NCBI RefSeq assembly: GCF_029238425.1
Contig: NZ_JAQWGB010000156.1
Span: 1 to 40,455, forward strand
Direction of reading: 5' to 3'
DNA: 40,455 nt
DNA from: Flavicella sp.
Lineage (GTDB): Bacteria; Bacteroidota; Bacteroidia; Flavobacteriales; Flavobacteriaceae
The position numbers and the translations under genes are program-made. Each line of letters begins with the position of its first letter. The stretch's first letter is position 1. The notes beneath the pieces were generated by a model that was given only the letters and a program-made list of their open reading frames with translations, was not told where the DNA came from and ran no database searches. This document shows, one piece after another, positions 25,563 through 33,935 of this stretch.

Positions 25563-25760
25563 CTAGTTTTTCTTGATGTTTCTAACTCCATATACCAAAG
25601 CAGATGCAGCTAAGAATAATAGGCCTCCATCAATAGGCAAACCTGGAGGAGGAGGAGGAGGAGGAGGTCCTTGAGCAAACATCTCTCCTGTATTTATAAG
25701 CAATACACTTATAAATAATACGAATGGGGTATAATTTTTCAAGTTATTTAATTTAAACAA
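25563..25760 (-). CDS. mini-protein with poly-proline tract and PID-type C-terminal sorting signal
   Basis: A protein of at most 65 residues. It has a signal peptide (ending FAQ, about residue 30), then Gly, eight prolines, GLPIDGG, a hydrophobic helix and a basic tail (RNIKKN). PID-GG plus hydrophobic helix plus basic end is the pattern I know as the PID-CTERM sorting signal of Bacteroidota, thought to be processed by an exosortase-like enzyme. Almost nothing remains between the two signals, so the mature product would be a tiny Pro-rich peptide. No ATG is available: the frame is closed upstream by TAA at 25764-25766, and start is TTG at 25760 or 25742. Eight prolines in a row would need EF-P for translation. 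Its promoter is unclear. Confidence 0.75.
   Translation of the reverse strand: MFKLNNLKNYTPFVLFISVLLINTGEMFAQGPPPPPPPPGLPIDGGLLFLAASALVYGVRNIKKN
25645..25667. repeat. GGA trinucleotide repeat encoding poly-proline
   Basis: Seven full GGA units plus GG on the plus strand, read as CCT proline codons in the minus-strand gene. Slippage would change the number of prolines without shifting the frame. Confidence 0.8.
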
Positions 25761-25944
25761 AACTTATGCAATTTAGTATGAACTCTTTTTCTTAGTACAA
25801 AATTATTATATTTCCTTACGAAATACTATTATTAAGACTCAAATTACGAGGGAATACCTAAATACTTAACATTTGTATAGTGTAAATAACGCAATTTTAT
25901 TCGACATATTATAGTTTTCCTCAAAAAAAGTAATTTTAAAATGG

Positions 25945-25960
25945 ATCCTTGCTAAAGGAT
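25945..25960 (-). terminator. weak terminator-like hairpin after the sigma factor gene
   Basis: Arms ATCCTT and AAGGAT enclose GCTA, just beyond the sigma factor stop at 25967 on the minus strand. A T-rich stretch follows on the minus strand after a gap of about ten bases. The stem is short and the T-run is not adjacent, so efficiency is doubtful. The rest of 25761-25966 shows no gene. Confidence 0.35.
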
Positions 25961-25966
25961 TGGTAT

Positions 25967-26515
25967 TTACCTTTCTGCTATTATTTCAGCAAGAAGTTTT
26001 TTTGCTCTTAGTAATTTTACTTTAACATTATTTAATGGTTCATCGAGTTCCTTAGCGATTTCCTTGTAGGATAATTCTTGAAAGTACCGTAAGTTTATTA
26101 TTTGTTGATAATGAGGTTTTAGTTTTTTGATAAACCTTAGCAGTTCGGCTAAGTTTTGTTCAATGATCAATTGATCTTCTGGTGATGGGGTTTCGTCCGT
26201 AATATCATAAGACTCCTTTAAGTCGTTGTTCAAGGAAATAGTAGGAGTTTTGGCTTTCCTAAACTCGTCAATTTGTATATTTCGAGATATTGTTAAAATC
26301 CAAGATTTAAAATTATATTTTTCGTCAAATAAATCTATTTTGTCAAATGCTTTAGAAAATGTTTGTATGGTGATATCCTCTGCTTCGTTTTCATTATTTG
26401 TTTTAGCCATTTGAAATCTATAAATATCATTCCAATAATGATTTAAAAGTGCCTTGTATGCAGATTGTTCACCAAGTTTGGCATTTTTTATATGAGCTAA
26501 AATATCTTTTTCCAT
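25967..26515 (-). CDS. ECF-type RNA polymerase sigma factor
   Basis: 182 residues with sigma region 2 (about 25-95, including DIYRFQMAKTNNENEAEDITIQTFSKAF and the -10-reading helix FKSWILTISRNIQIDEFR) and region 4 (about 125-180, LRYFQELSYKEIAKELDEPLNNVKVKLLRAKKLL, a helix-turn-helix for the -35 element). Regions 1 and 3 are missing, as in extracytoplasmic-function sigma factors. No anti-sigma gene with a membrane segment is adjacent, so its control is not evident. It lies 10 bp after the glycosyltransferase gene and is the last gene of a three-gene unit. Confidence 0.92.
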   Translation of the reverse strand: MEKDILAHIKNAKLGEQSAYKALLNHYWNDIYRFQMAKTNNENEAEDITIQTFSKAFDKIDLFDEKYNFKSWILTISRNIQIDEFRKAKTPTISLNNDLKESYDITDETPSPEDQLIIEQNLAELLRFIKKLKPHYQQIINLRYFQELSYKEIAKELDEPLNNVKVKLLRAKKLLAEIIAER

Positions 26516-26525
26516 ATATTTTGTA

Positions 26526-27632
26526 TCATTTCCAATTCGTGGGAATAGAAATTCGGTTTATTAAATATAAATATAATTGAATAAAAATTAGAGATATTTC
26601 TAAAAAAGGAATCCATAGAATAAGATCCATTTCTTTCAGTTTTTTTGAGAATAATCCGAAGGATAAAAATAAAATAGCATATCGAATGAATAGAGGTATC
26701 AAAATAAACTTTACATCCGCAGTAAAAAACAACAAAACAAAAGGAGCGATAAGGGTAATTATTTGTGTAAGATAAAACGTGGCTAATAAAATTTTATGAT
26801 GCGCCTTGTAATGTGAAGCCGTTGAAATATGTCGTCTTTTTTGAAGGATCCAGTCTTTGAAGCTATTCTTAGGAATGGAAGTAGTGGTACTATCAAAGGA
26901 AAGATTTATTGAGGTATTTGAGCTATCCGCAATTTCGTTGATAAATAAATCATCGTCTCCTGATTTTATTTTAATATGCTTGATAAAACCATTGACTTTG
27001 AAAAATTCACTCTTGGTATAAGCTAAATTTCTTCCAACACCCATATATGGAATGCCTGCTTTGGAATATGAAAAGTATTGAAGAGCCGTTAATACTGTTT
27101 CGTAACGGATTAGTTTATTTAGAAAAGAGTTTTTAATTTTCTCATATCCTCCATATCCTAGAACAATTGATTTTTTTTTGGAAAAACAAGAAGCCATTTG
27201 TTCTATCCAATTCTCACTAGTTGGATAACAGTCTGCATCCGTAAATAATAAATGTTCGTATTGAGCTGCTTTAATACCTAGGGTCAAAGCATATTTTTTA
27301 TTGCCCCAAAAATTTTCACACTCTTCGACATTTACAATTTTTATGTTGCTATTGTTTTGTGCAAATTGAGAAATGATTTCACCGGTTTCATCAGTTGAAC
27401 GATCGTTGATTAGAACTATTTCGAATGGAGCTGAGTATTTTTGTTGTAGAAAATGAGGAATGAATTTTTTTAAATTTTGTGCTTCATTTTTAGCACAAAC
27501 AACAACAGAAATAGGGTTTCTATTTCTGTTGTTGTTTTGCTTAGCTCCCAAAAGAGGAGTTAAAAAAATAAGGTAATATAAACACTGTAAAAAAATGATC
27601 ACGTAAAATGTGATCCATAAATAATCAAGCAT
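26526..27632 (-). CDS. family 2 glycosyltransferase, membrane-bound
   Basis: A 368-residue GT-A fold glycosyltransferase. An N-terminal membrane helix (about 3-25) precedes the catalytic domain, which begins PISVVVCAKNEAQNLKKFI. The nucleotide-sugar and metal site shows INDRSTDET and FTDADCYP (DxD-type Asp-Ala-Asp). A later QKRRHIS segment is the Q-x-x-R-W-like acceptor region seen in processive GT2 enzymes, with RRH in place of RW. Three or so C-terminal membrane segments follow (about 270-360). It likely transfers a sugar to a lipid or polysaccharide at the inner membrane; the substrate is not visible. Two bases separate it from the gene upstream and 10 from the sigma factor downstream. Confidence 0.9.
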   Translation of the reverse strand: MLDYLWITFYVIIFLQCLYYLIFLTPLLGAKQNNNRNRNPISVVVCAKNEAQNLKKFIPHFLQQKYSAPFEIVLINDRSTDETGEIISQFAQNNSNIKIVNVEECENFWGNKKYALTLGIKAAQYEHLLFTDADCYPTSENWIEQMASCFSKKKSIVLGYGGYEKIKNSFLNKLIRYETVLTALQYFSYSKAGIPYMGVGRNLAYTKSEFFKVNGFIKHIKIKSGDDDLFINEIADSSNTSINLSFDSTTTSIPKNSFKDWILQKRRHISTASHYKAHHKILLATFYLTQIITLIAPFVLLFFTADVKFILIPLFIRYAILFLSFGLFSKKLKEMDLILWIPFLEISLIFIQLYLYLINRISIPTNWK

Positions 27633-27634
27633 AT

Positions 27635-27820
27635 TTATTTGTTTTCACAATCTTCAGGCATTTTACCACAAAAACCACAAGGCTCTCCTTTTTCATTAAA
27701 ATTGGAGTTCTGACTTGCGCACGTTCCAGCAAATTTTCCGTCTTTTTTAGCCCATATTTTAATTGCAATTCCTGCAAAAGCAAGCGCAAGTAAAATAAAT
27801 GTTATTATTGCTAATTTCAT
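27635..27820 (-). CDS. small Cys-rich single-pass membrane protein
   Basis: 61 residues: a membrane helix (about 3-20) followed at once by Lys-rich KIWAKKDGK, then a short domain with four cysteines, Cys34, Cys48, Cys51 and Cys58, arranged C-x13-C-x2-C-x6-C. Positive charge after the helix suggests the Cys domain faces the cytoplasm, where it could bind zinc or iron. I start at the ATG at 27820; an upstream in-frame ATG at 27865 falls before the promoter found at 27838-27865 and can be set aside. It begins the unit shared with the glycosyltransferase and sigma factor. I recall similar flavobacterial proteins (GTCAS...CGxCGK), always of unknown function. Confidence 0.75.
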   Translation of the reverse strand: MKLAIITFILLALAFAGIAIKIWAKKDGKFAGTCASQNSNFNEKGEPCGFCGKMPEDCENK

Positions 27821-27837
27821 ATAAAAAATATTTGATG

Positions 27838-27865
27838 CAAAGATAAATAATTCTTCTCTAATCAA
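27838..27865 (-). promoter_or_regulatory. promoter of the Cys-rich protein/GT2/sigma factor operon
   Basis: On the minus strand TTG (27865-27863), a 17-base spacer and TATCTTTG (27845-27838) match the Bacteroidota consensus exactly. It sits between the acyl-CoA dehydrogenase stop and the ATG at 27820, so it separates this unit from the beta-oxidation operon. Confidence 0.6.
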
Positions 27866-27876
27866 CTATTTTAGAA

Positions 27877-29670
27877 CTAAAAAGAGTACTGGTTTTCTTC
27901 GATAATTTTTGCTGCAATTGTTTTTCTTAAAGCAACAATATTTGGATAGTTTGCATATTTGGTGAATCGCTTTAATCCGATCAAAAGCATTTTTTGCTCG
28001 TCACCAGTAGTAAAAGAAATGATGGCTTCTTTTCCTTTGTTGTTTATGATTTCTACCGCATTGTAGAGGTTCAATTTCGCCATCGCTATTTGCGATTCAC
28101 ATGCTGATTCACTAGTTTTTGATACCAGTTTTTCCACTTTTAAAAGCGTAGATTCTGCCATATATATTTCAATCATAATATCCGAAGCTGCTGATATAAT
28201 TTGTTGTTGAGATTCTAGTTCCATTCCAAAAGTTTCTACTGCTTTACCGGCAATCATCAAAAATGTCTTTTTTAATTTCTCAATGATTTCATTTTCTTCA
28301 GAGAATAATTTAGAATAATCAGGAGTATCAAAAGAAGGAATTGCCATTAAGTCGTTGGCAACTGCCATTGCTGGAGTAATCAAATCTAATTCACCTTTAA
28401 AAGCCTTTTTTAACAACATTCCGACACTTAATAAACGATTTATTTCATTTGTCCCTTCATAGATTCTTCCAATACGTGCATCTCGCCATGCTGATTCCAT
28501 TGGAGTGTCTTGTGAGAATCCCATTCCACCAAAAACTTGTATTCCTTCATCTGTTACATATTGTGCTGCCTCGGAAGCATACACTTTTAGTAAGGCACAT
28601 TCAATAGCATATTCTTCTACACCTTTAAGTTCAGCTTCTTGATGTGTAGTACCGGCAGCTATATATTCATCTATTTTATTTTGAATGTCTTTGGCGGCTC
28701 TATAACTTCCTGATTCTGTTACAAATGTTTTTGTGGCCATTTCCGCCAGTTTATATTGAATAGCACCGAAACTTGAAATAGGAGTTTTAAATTGTTGTCT
28801 TTCGTTAGCGTATTTTACAGCTTCAGTCACTACTCTTCTACAAGCATCTAGACAGGCTGCCGCTAATTTTATTCTTCCAACATTTAAGGAGTTTAGGGCT
28901 ATCTTAAAACCCTTTCCTCTTTCAGAAAGCATGTTTTCGATAGGTACCTTTGTATCGTTGTAAAAAACTTGACGTGTGGAAGAGGCTTTGATTCCTAATT
29001 TATGTTCTTCTTCTCCCAAGGTTATTCCATTTGAATTTTCTGGGTCGTATTCCACAATAAAAGCGGTGATGTTTTTATCATCTTCAATACGGGCAAAAAC
29101 AATCATTAAACTACAGAAACCAGCATTGGAAATCCACATTTTCTGACCACTTATTAAATAGTGTTTTCCATCTTCTGATAAAACGGCCTTTGTTTTCCCG
29201 GAGTTGGCATCGCTACCAGCTCCTGGTTCCGTCAAACAGTAAGATCCAAACCACTCACCGCTTGCCAATTTTGGTACATATTTTTGTTTCTGTTCCTCAG
29301 TTCCGTATAAAAGGATTGGCATTGTTCCGATTCCTGTATGGGCTCCATAAGCAGTAGCTAAGGAACCACTAGAGCCAGAAATATAATCACAAACTAACAT
29401 TGTAGAAACAAAACCCATACCCATTCCACCGTATTGTTCAGGAACAGAGATGCTCAAAAGTCCCATTTCCGCAGCTTTGGTCATAATTTCTTCCGTAAAA
29501 GCATAATCTGATTTTTCAAACCTTTCCTTATGAGGCCAGACTTCTTTGTCGATAAATTCCTTTACAGACTCTTTCATCATTTGTTGCTCCTCAGTAAAAT
29601 CTTCGGTGATAAATACATCTGCTGCTTTTGTCGTTTTTAATAAAAACTCTCCTCCTTTTATAGTACCCAT
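27877..29670 (-). CDS. acyl-CoA dehydrogenase, VLCAD-like
   Basis: A 597-residue FAD flavoenzyme performing the first step of beta-oxidation (acyl-CoA to trans-2-enoyl-CoA). It has the N-terminal helical domain, the beta-domain motif YCLTEPGAGSDA (144-155), the FAD/substrate segment QKMWISNAG (176-184) and the C-terminal helical domain. The proposed catalytic Glu405 lies in GRIYEGTNEI (401-410). QVFGGMGFS (378-386) is the usual flavin-binding loop. At almost 600 residues it has the extra C-terminal domain of very-long-chain dehydrogenases, here probably used for dimer or membrane contact. It is the last gene of the marR-fadN-fadA operon, 31 bp after the thiolase. Confidence 0.95.
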   Translation of the reverse strand: MGTIKGGEFLLKTTKAADVFITEDFTEEQQMMKESVKEFIDKEVWPHKERFEKSDYAFTEEIMTKAAEMGLLSISVPEQYGGMGMGFVSTMLVCDYISGSSGSLATAYGAHTGIGTMPILLYGTEEQKQKYVPKLASGEWFGSYCLTEPGAGSDANSGKTKAVLSEDGKHYLISGQKMWISNAGFCSLMIVFARIEDDKNITAFIVEYDPENSNGITLGEEEHKLGIKASSTRQVFYNDTKVPIENMLSERGKGFKIALNSLNVGRIKLAAACLDACRRVVTEAVKYANERQQFKTPISSFGAIQYKLAEMATKTFVTESGSYRAAKDIQNKIDEYIAAGTTHQEAELKGVEEYAIECALLKVYASEAAQYVTDEGIQVFGGMGFSQDTPMESAWRDARIGRIYEGTNEINRLLSVGMLLKKAFKGELDLITPAMAVANDLMAIPSFDTPDYSKLFSEENEIIEKLKKTFLMIAGKAVETFGMELESQQQIISAASDIMIEIYMAESTLLKVEKLVSKTSESACESQIAMAKLNLYNAVEIINNKGKEAIISFTTGDEQKMLLIGLKRFTKYANYPNIVALRKTIAAKIIEENQYSF

Positions 29671-29701
29671 GATTTTGTTTTTGTTTAGTTTGTAGTTTGG
29701 T

Positions 29702-30886
29702 TTATTTTAAGAATTCGTACACTCCTGCTGCTCCTTGTCCAGTACCCACACACATTGTAACCATTCCATATTTGTTTTTTCTTCTGCGCATCTCATTAAA
29801 AAGTTGTACTGATAATTTTGCGCCGGTACACCCCAATGGATGCCCCAATGATATTGCACCACCATTAACGTTTACAATATCTTGATTTAGACCTAATTCT
29901 CTAATCACGGCCAAAGATTGAGAAGCAAATGCTTCGTTCAACTCTATAAGGTCTATATCGTTTAATGTCAATCCAGCTCTATCTAAAGCTTTCGGAATTG
30001 CTTTCACAGGTCCTATTCCCATAATTTTTGGCGGAACTCCAGCAACAGCAAAAGAAACCATTCTTGCGATGGGTTCTAAGTTCAACTCCTTAACCATTTC
30101 CTCACTCATTACCATCACAAAAGCGGCACCATCACTCATTTGTGAAGAGTTTCCTGCGGTCACACTTCCATCTGCAGCAAAAACGGGCCTTAATTTAGCC
30201 AAGGCTTCTTTGGAAGTACCTCTTCTCGGACCTTCATCGGTTTTTACCTCATAGCTTTTGGTTTGTTTTTTGCCTGAGTCATCAATAAATATTTCTTCAA
30301 TATTTATCGGAACGATATCGTCGTCAAAAGTATTATGATCCAAGGCATGCAAGGCTTTTTGATGTGAATTGAAAGCGAATTCATCTTGGTCTTCTCTAGA
30401 GACTTTAAACTGGTTTGCAACGGCTTCTGCTGTCAATCCCATTCCCCAATAATAGTCTTCATGTCCTTCGGCAGCAGCTTTGTAATTTGGAACGGGACGA
30501 TATCCTCCCATAGGAATATAACTCATACTTTCTACTCCTCCGGCAATAATACAGTCGGCCATTCCCGATTGTATTTTGGCTGCCGCAATACTAATCGTTT
30601 CTAAACCTGATGCACAATATCTATTTACCGTCATACCAGCAACGGTGTCAATTTTTAATCCCATTAAGGAAACCAAACGCCCCATATTAAGCCCTTGTTC
30701 AGCTTCCGGCATTGCGTTTCCTACAATGACATCATCAATTCTAGACTTGTCAAGTTCAGGGATGTTTTTTAATAAATGCTCAATAGTTTCTGCAGCCAGT
30801 TCATCAGGTCTTTTAAAACGAAAAAGTCCTTTAGGTGCTTTACCCACGGCTGTTCTATATCCTTGTACTATATATGCTGTTTTCAT
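29702..30886 (-). CDS. fadA: acetyl-CoA C-acyltransferase (3-ketoacyl-CoA thiolase)
   Basis: A 394-residue thiolase catalysing the last step of beta-oxidation: cleavage of 3-ketoacyl-CoA by CoA to acetyl-CoA and a shortened acyl-CoA. All catalytic residues are visible: nucleophile Cys91 in NRYCASGLETI, His349 in GHPLGCTGA, and the second acid/base Cys379 in MCVGTGQGA. NEAFASQSLAVIREL is also standard. It stands 38 bp after the fadN-like gene and 31 bp before the acyl-CoA dehydrogenase. Gene order dehydrogenase/hydratase, thiolase, acyl-CoA dehydrogenase resembles the fadNAE operon of Bacillus. Confidence 0.95.
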   Translation of the reverse strand: MKTAYIVQGYRTAVGKAPKGLFRFKRPDELAAETIEHLLKNIPELDKSRIDDVIVGNAMPEAEQGLNMGRLVSLMGLKIDTVAGMTVNRYCASGLETISIAAAKIQSGMADCIIAGGVESMSYIPMGGYRPVPNYKAAAEGHEDYYWGMGLTAEAVANQFKVSREDQDEFAFNSHQKALHALDHNTFDDDIVPINIEEIFIDDSGKKQTKSYEVKTDEGPRRGTSKEALAKLRPVFAADGSVTAGNSSQMSDGAAFVMVMSEEMVKELNLEPIARMVSFAVAGVPPKIMGIGPVKAIPKALDRAGLTLNDIDLIELNEAFASQSLAVIRELGLNQDIVNVNGGAISLGHPLGCTGAKLSVQLFNEMRRRKNKYGMVTMCVGTGQGAAGVYEFLK

Positions 30887-30924
30887 GTTTTCTGTTTTTT
30901 TTATTGGTTAGAAAGTTGCGTGAA

Positions 30925-33327
30925 TTAGTTTCTTAAAGGTTTTCCTGTCTTTAGGGTATGTTGGATTCTCTCCAAGGTTTTCCTTTCTCCTAATAAAGAT
31001 AAGATGGCTTCTCTTTCTAAATCTAATAAATACTGTTCGCTTACATAGCTTGGTTCAGATAAATCTCCACCCGCCATGATATATCCAAGTTTGTTGGCAA
31101 TTTTTTTATCGTGCTCTGAAGCATAATGCCCTTTTTCCAAACTATCGGTTCCAACTCTAAACATTCCTAATACTTGTTGTCCTAAAACTTTCACTTTTTT
31201 CGGAGTCGGTTGTGTATATCCATCCTCTAGCATTTGCAAGGCATATCTTTTCGCAGTTGCAATTTGTCTATGTTCATTGACAACTACCATGTCTTTTCCT
31301 TTTTGATAAAATCCAAGGTCAAAAGCTTCATGGGCCGAAGTAGCAACTTTAGCCATGGCAATATTGATAAAACTATCTCTTAAGCGATTAAGTTTTACAT
31401 CATCTTTTAAGAACTCTTCTGAAGCCCTTAAAGTCATTTCTTTTGTTCCGGCCCCGGCAGGAATAATCCCTACACCGAATTCTACAAGCCCGGTATAAGT
31501 TTCAGCAGCGGCCACAACTTTATCCACATGCATACTCATTTCACAGGCTCCGCCAAAAGTCATTCCTCTTGGAGTCAACAAAGTAGGAACAGAGGAATAG
31601 CGCAGTCTCATAACCGTATCTTGAAATAATTTTGTAGCCATATTCAATTCGTCGTATTCCTGTTCAATGGCTAGTAAAAATGCCATAGCAAGATTGGCTC
31701 CAACAGAAAAATTAGCAGCTTGATTCCCTAGTATTACGGCTTCATATTCTTGCTCTGCAAGGTCAATTCCTTTATTGATCGCTTGTAAAACACCACCACC
31801 AATAGTATTCATTTTAGACTGAAATTCTACATTTAGAATTCCATCTCCTAAATGTTGTATGGATGCTTCTTTGTTGGACCAAATGGTACTGTTTTCTCTA
31901 ATGTTATTTAAGATAATAAAAGAATCTTGTCCAGGCTTTTTCTTGTTTTGTTTTGAAGGAATATCATAGTAGTCTTCAACTCCTTCAGCAACAGTGTAAA
32001 ATGAACCTTGTCCCGAAGCTAACATTTCTTGAACCCAGGCGTTCAGTTGAAGCCCTTCGTTTTTTATCAACTCTATCCCTTTTTCAACACCAATAGCATC
32101 CCATATTTGGAAAGGTCCATGTTCCCAACCAAATCCAGCTTTCATGGCATCATCAATTCTAAAAAGTTCATCTGAAATTTCAGGAATTCTATTCGCACTA
32201 TAGGCAAATAGTGCAGCAAAAGTTTTTCGGTAAAAATCTCCAGCCTTATCTTTTCCTTTTATCAGGATAGGAAATCTATCTACTACATTAGAAACCGTTT
32301 TAGTGTTTTCTAAAGTGCTGAATTTTATTTTTTTAGCAAGTGAATATTCATAAGTATCTAGGTTTAGCGCATGAATTTCTTTTTTGCCTTTTTCAGAAAC
32401 TACTTTTTTGTAAAATCCTTGTTTACTTTTGTTACCAAGCCATTTGTTTTCCATTAGCTTACTCACAAAAGTTGGTAATTCGAATAGGTCATGTACTTCG
32501 TCATTCGGACAGTTTTTATGCAATCCTTCTGCTACATGAACAAGAGTATCTAAACCAACCACATCTACAGTTCTAAAAGTCGCAGATTTAGGACGACCAA
32601 TAACAGGTCCGGTTAACTTATCTACTTCTTCCACAGTAAGTCCAAGTTCTTTAACGATATGAAAAAGACTCATAATCCCAAAAATACCAATTCGATTTCC
32701 GATAAAGGCTGGAGTGTCTTTGGCTAGAACTGAAGTTTTTCCTAAAAATTTCTCTCCATGAGCCATGAGGAAATCAACAATTTCTGGTTTACAGGAAGGT
32801 CCTGGCACCACTTCAAACAGTTTTAAGTATCTAGGAGGATTGAAGAAATGAGTGACTGCAAAATTATTTTGAAAATCTTCGCTACGTCCTTCATTCATGA
32901 AATTGATGGGAATCCCAGAAGTGTTTGAACTTATAATAGTACCAGGTGTTCTGTGTTTTTCAATTAATTCAAATACCTTTTGCTTTATATCTAAGCGTTC
33001 TACAACTACTTCAATAATCCAATCTACCGAAGCAATTTTAGCAATATCGTCCTCTAAATTTCCCGTTTCTATTCTAGAGGCAAATTCTTTCTTATAAATA
33101 GGAGAGGGCTTCGATTTTAAGGAACCAGTAAGGCTGTTATTGACAATTCTATTTCTTACAGCTTTGGATTCAAGAGTAAGTCCTTGTGACTTTTCTTTTT
33201 CGTTCAATTCTTTAGGAACAATGTCTAATAAAAGTACTTCCACTCCTATATTAGCAAAGTGACATGCGATTCCTGATCCCATGATCCCTGAGCCAATAAC
33301 GGCAATCTTTTTAATGTGCTTTTTCAT
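30925..33327 (-). CDS. fadN: 3-hydroxyacyl-CoA dehydrogenase / enoyl-CoA hydratase fusion (FadN type)
   Basis: An 800-residue bifunctional enzyme for the two middle steps of beta-oxidation. The NAD-binding dehydrogenase half comes first, with KKIAVIGSGIMGSGIACHFA (6-25), then NTSGIPI and the TGPVIGRPKSATFRTVDVVGLD dimerisation segment. The hydratase/crotonase half follows (about 470-690), including GNQAANFSVGANL and EFGVGIIPAGAGTKEM. This order is the reverse of E. coli FadB and matches Bacillus FadN. The oxyanion-type segment RGMTFGGACEMSMH is present. It starts 18 bp after marR and is cotranscribed with the thiolase and acyl-CoA dehydrogenase genes. Confidence 0.93.
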   Translation of the reverse strand: MKKHIKKIAVIGSGIMGSGIACHFANIGVEVLLLDIVPKELNEKEKSQGLTLESKAVRNRIVNNSLTGSLKSKPSPIYKKEFASRIETGNLEDDIAKIASVDWIIEVVVERLDIKQKVFELIEKHRTPGTIISSNTSGIPINFMNEGRSEDFQNNFAVTHFFNPPRYLKLFEVVPGPSCKPEIVDFLMAHGEKFLGKTSVLAKDTPAFIGNRIGIFGIMSLFHIVKELGLTVEEVDKLTGPVIGRPKSATFRTVDVVGLDTLVHVAEGLHKNCPNDEVHDLFELPTFVSKLMENKWLGNKSKQGFYKKVVSEKGKKEIHALNLDTYEYSLAKKIKFSTLENTKTVSNVVDRFPILIKGKDKAGDFYRKTFAALFAYSANRIPEISDELFRIDDAMKAGFGWEHGPFQIWDAIGVEKGIELIKNEGLQLNAWVQEMLASGQGSFYTVAEGVEDYYDIPSKQNKKKPGQDSFIILNNIRENSTIWSNKEASIQHLGDGILNVEFQSKMNTIGGGVLQAINKGIDLAEQEYEAVILGNQAANFSVGANLAMAFLLAIEQEYDELNMATKLFQDTVMRLRYSSVPTLLTPRGMTFGGACEMSMHVDKVVAAAETYTGLVEFGVGIIPAGAGTKEMTLRASEEFLKDDVKLNRLRDSFINIAMAKVATSAHEAFDLGFYQKGKDMVVVNEHRQIATAKRYALQMLEDGYTQPTPKKVKVLGQQVLGMFRVGTDSLEKGHYASEHDKKIANKLGYIMAGGDLSEPSYVSEQYLLDLEREAILSLLGERKTLERIQHTLKTGKPLRN

Positions 33328-33345
33328 TTGGTTGAATTTACTTGC

Positions 33346-33795
33346 TTATTGTTTAGTATTGAATATTAATTTTTTTGAAACTAATTCTTGAATGGTTTCC
33401 GTAACCTCAAAAAAGTGTTGAAGTTTGGTGTCCGAAACATTATCCTTGACCATGTCATTGAATTGAAGAACACTTTGCTTAGATGTTTCTCTTTTTTCAA
33501 TGCCAAAATCCGTAAGTTTTATCAATACACCTCTTCCGTCATCCGGATTTTTTTCTCGGTATATCAATCCTTTTTCTTCCATTTTTTTTATAAGTCGAGA
33601 TAAACTCGTGGGTTCCATTCCCATTTTTGGCCCAAGAGCAGTAGAAGGGGTTCCTTTTTCAAAATCTATATTAAGTAATAGAAATCCTGTAGCCATGGTG
33701 CTTCCATATGTGGCAGCTTCTTCATTATACATCTTAGCAACCGCTTGCCAAGTGGCTCTTAAATGATGGTCTATGGATTTGTTTTTTGTTGGCAT
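33346..33795 (-). CDS. MarR family regulator of the beta-oxidation operon
   Basis: A 149-residue MarR-type winged-helix protein. The recognition helix region is MGMEPTSLSRLIKKMEEKGLIYREKNPDDGRGVLIKLTDFG, with the wing DDGRG typical of the family. Terminal helices form the dimer interface. It is the first gene of the fad operon, 18 bp before fadN, so it most likely represses this operon and responds to an acyl-CoA or fatty acid. A TGCATGCA palindrome upstream (33822-33829) is a candidate operator. No cysteine sensor or other ligand-specific residue stands out. Confidence 0.9.
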   Translation of the reverse strand: MPTKNKSIDHHLRATWQAVAKMYNEEAATYGSTMATGFLLLNIDFEKGTPSTALGPKMGMEPTSLSRLIKKMEEKGLIYREKNPDDGRGVLIKLTDFGIEKRETSKQSVLQFNDMVKDNVSDTKLQHFFEVTETIQELVSKKLIFNTKQ

Positions 33796-33798
33796 TTA

Positions 33799-33829
33799 CA
33801 AAGATGAATTAAATTATGTTATGCATGCA
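33799..33829 (-). promoter_or_regulatory. candidate marR/fad promoter and operator
   Basis: On the minus strand CATCTTTG (33806-33799) matches the -7 consensus in 7 of 8 positions, and the perfect palindrome TGCATGCA (33822-33829) lies about where a -33 element would be. A MarR dimer bound there would block transcription of its own operon. Both elements are short, so the evidence is weak. Confidence 0.3.
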
Positions 33830-33901
33830 CAGTAAATATATGAATTTAATTTGATAGAAAACAAAATTATCTGTTAAATAAAAAGAGGGTTTAATTTTTG
33901 A

Positions 33902-33909
33902 TATATTTG
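33902..33909 (+). promoter_or_regulatory. candidate -7 element for the ABC exporter operon
   Basis: TATATTTG matches TAnnTTTG exactly and lies 26 bases before the proposed TTG start of the ATPase gene. No TTG element occurs at the normal -33 distance. Confidence 0.35.
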
Positions 33910-33935
33910 GATTCCAATCTTTAAATTACAAAAAA

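Noticed and set aside
25645-25667. GGA repeat as a phase-variation switch
   Set aside because: The unit is three bases, so slippage changes proline number and does not turn the gene on or off. It can only tune length.
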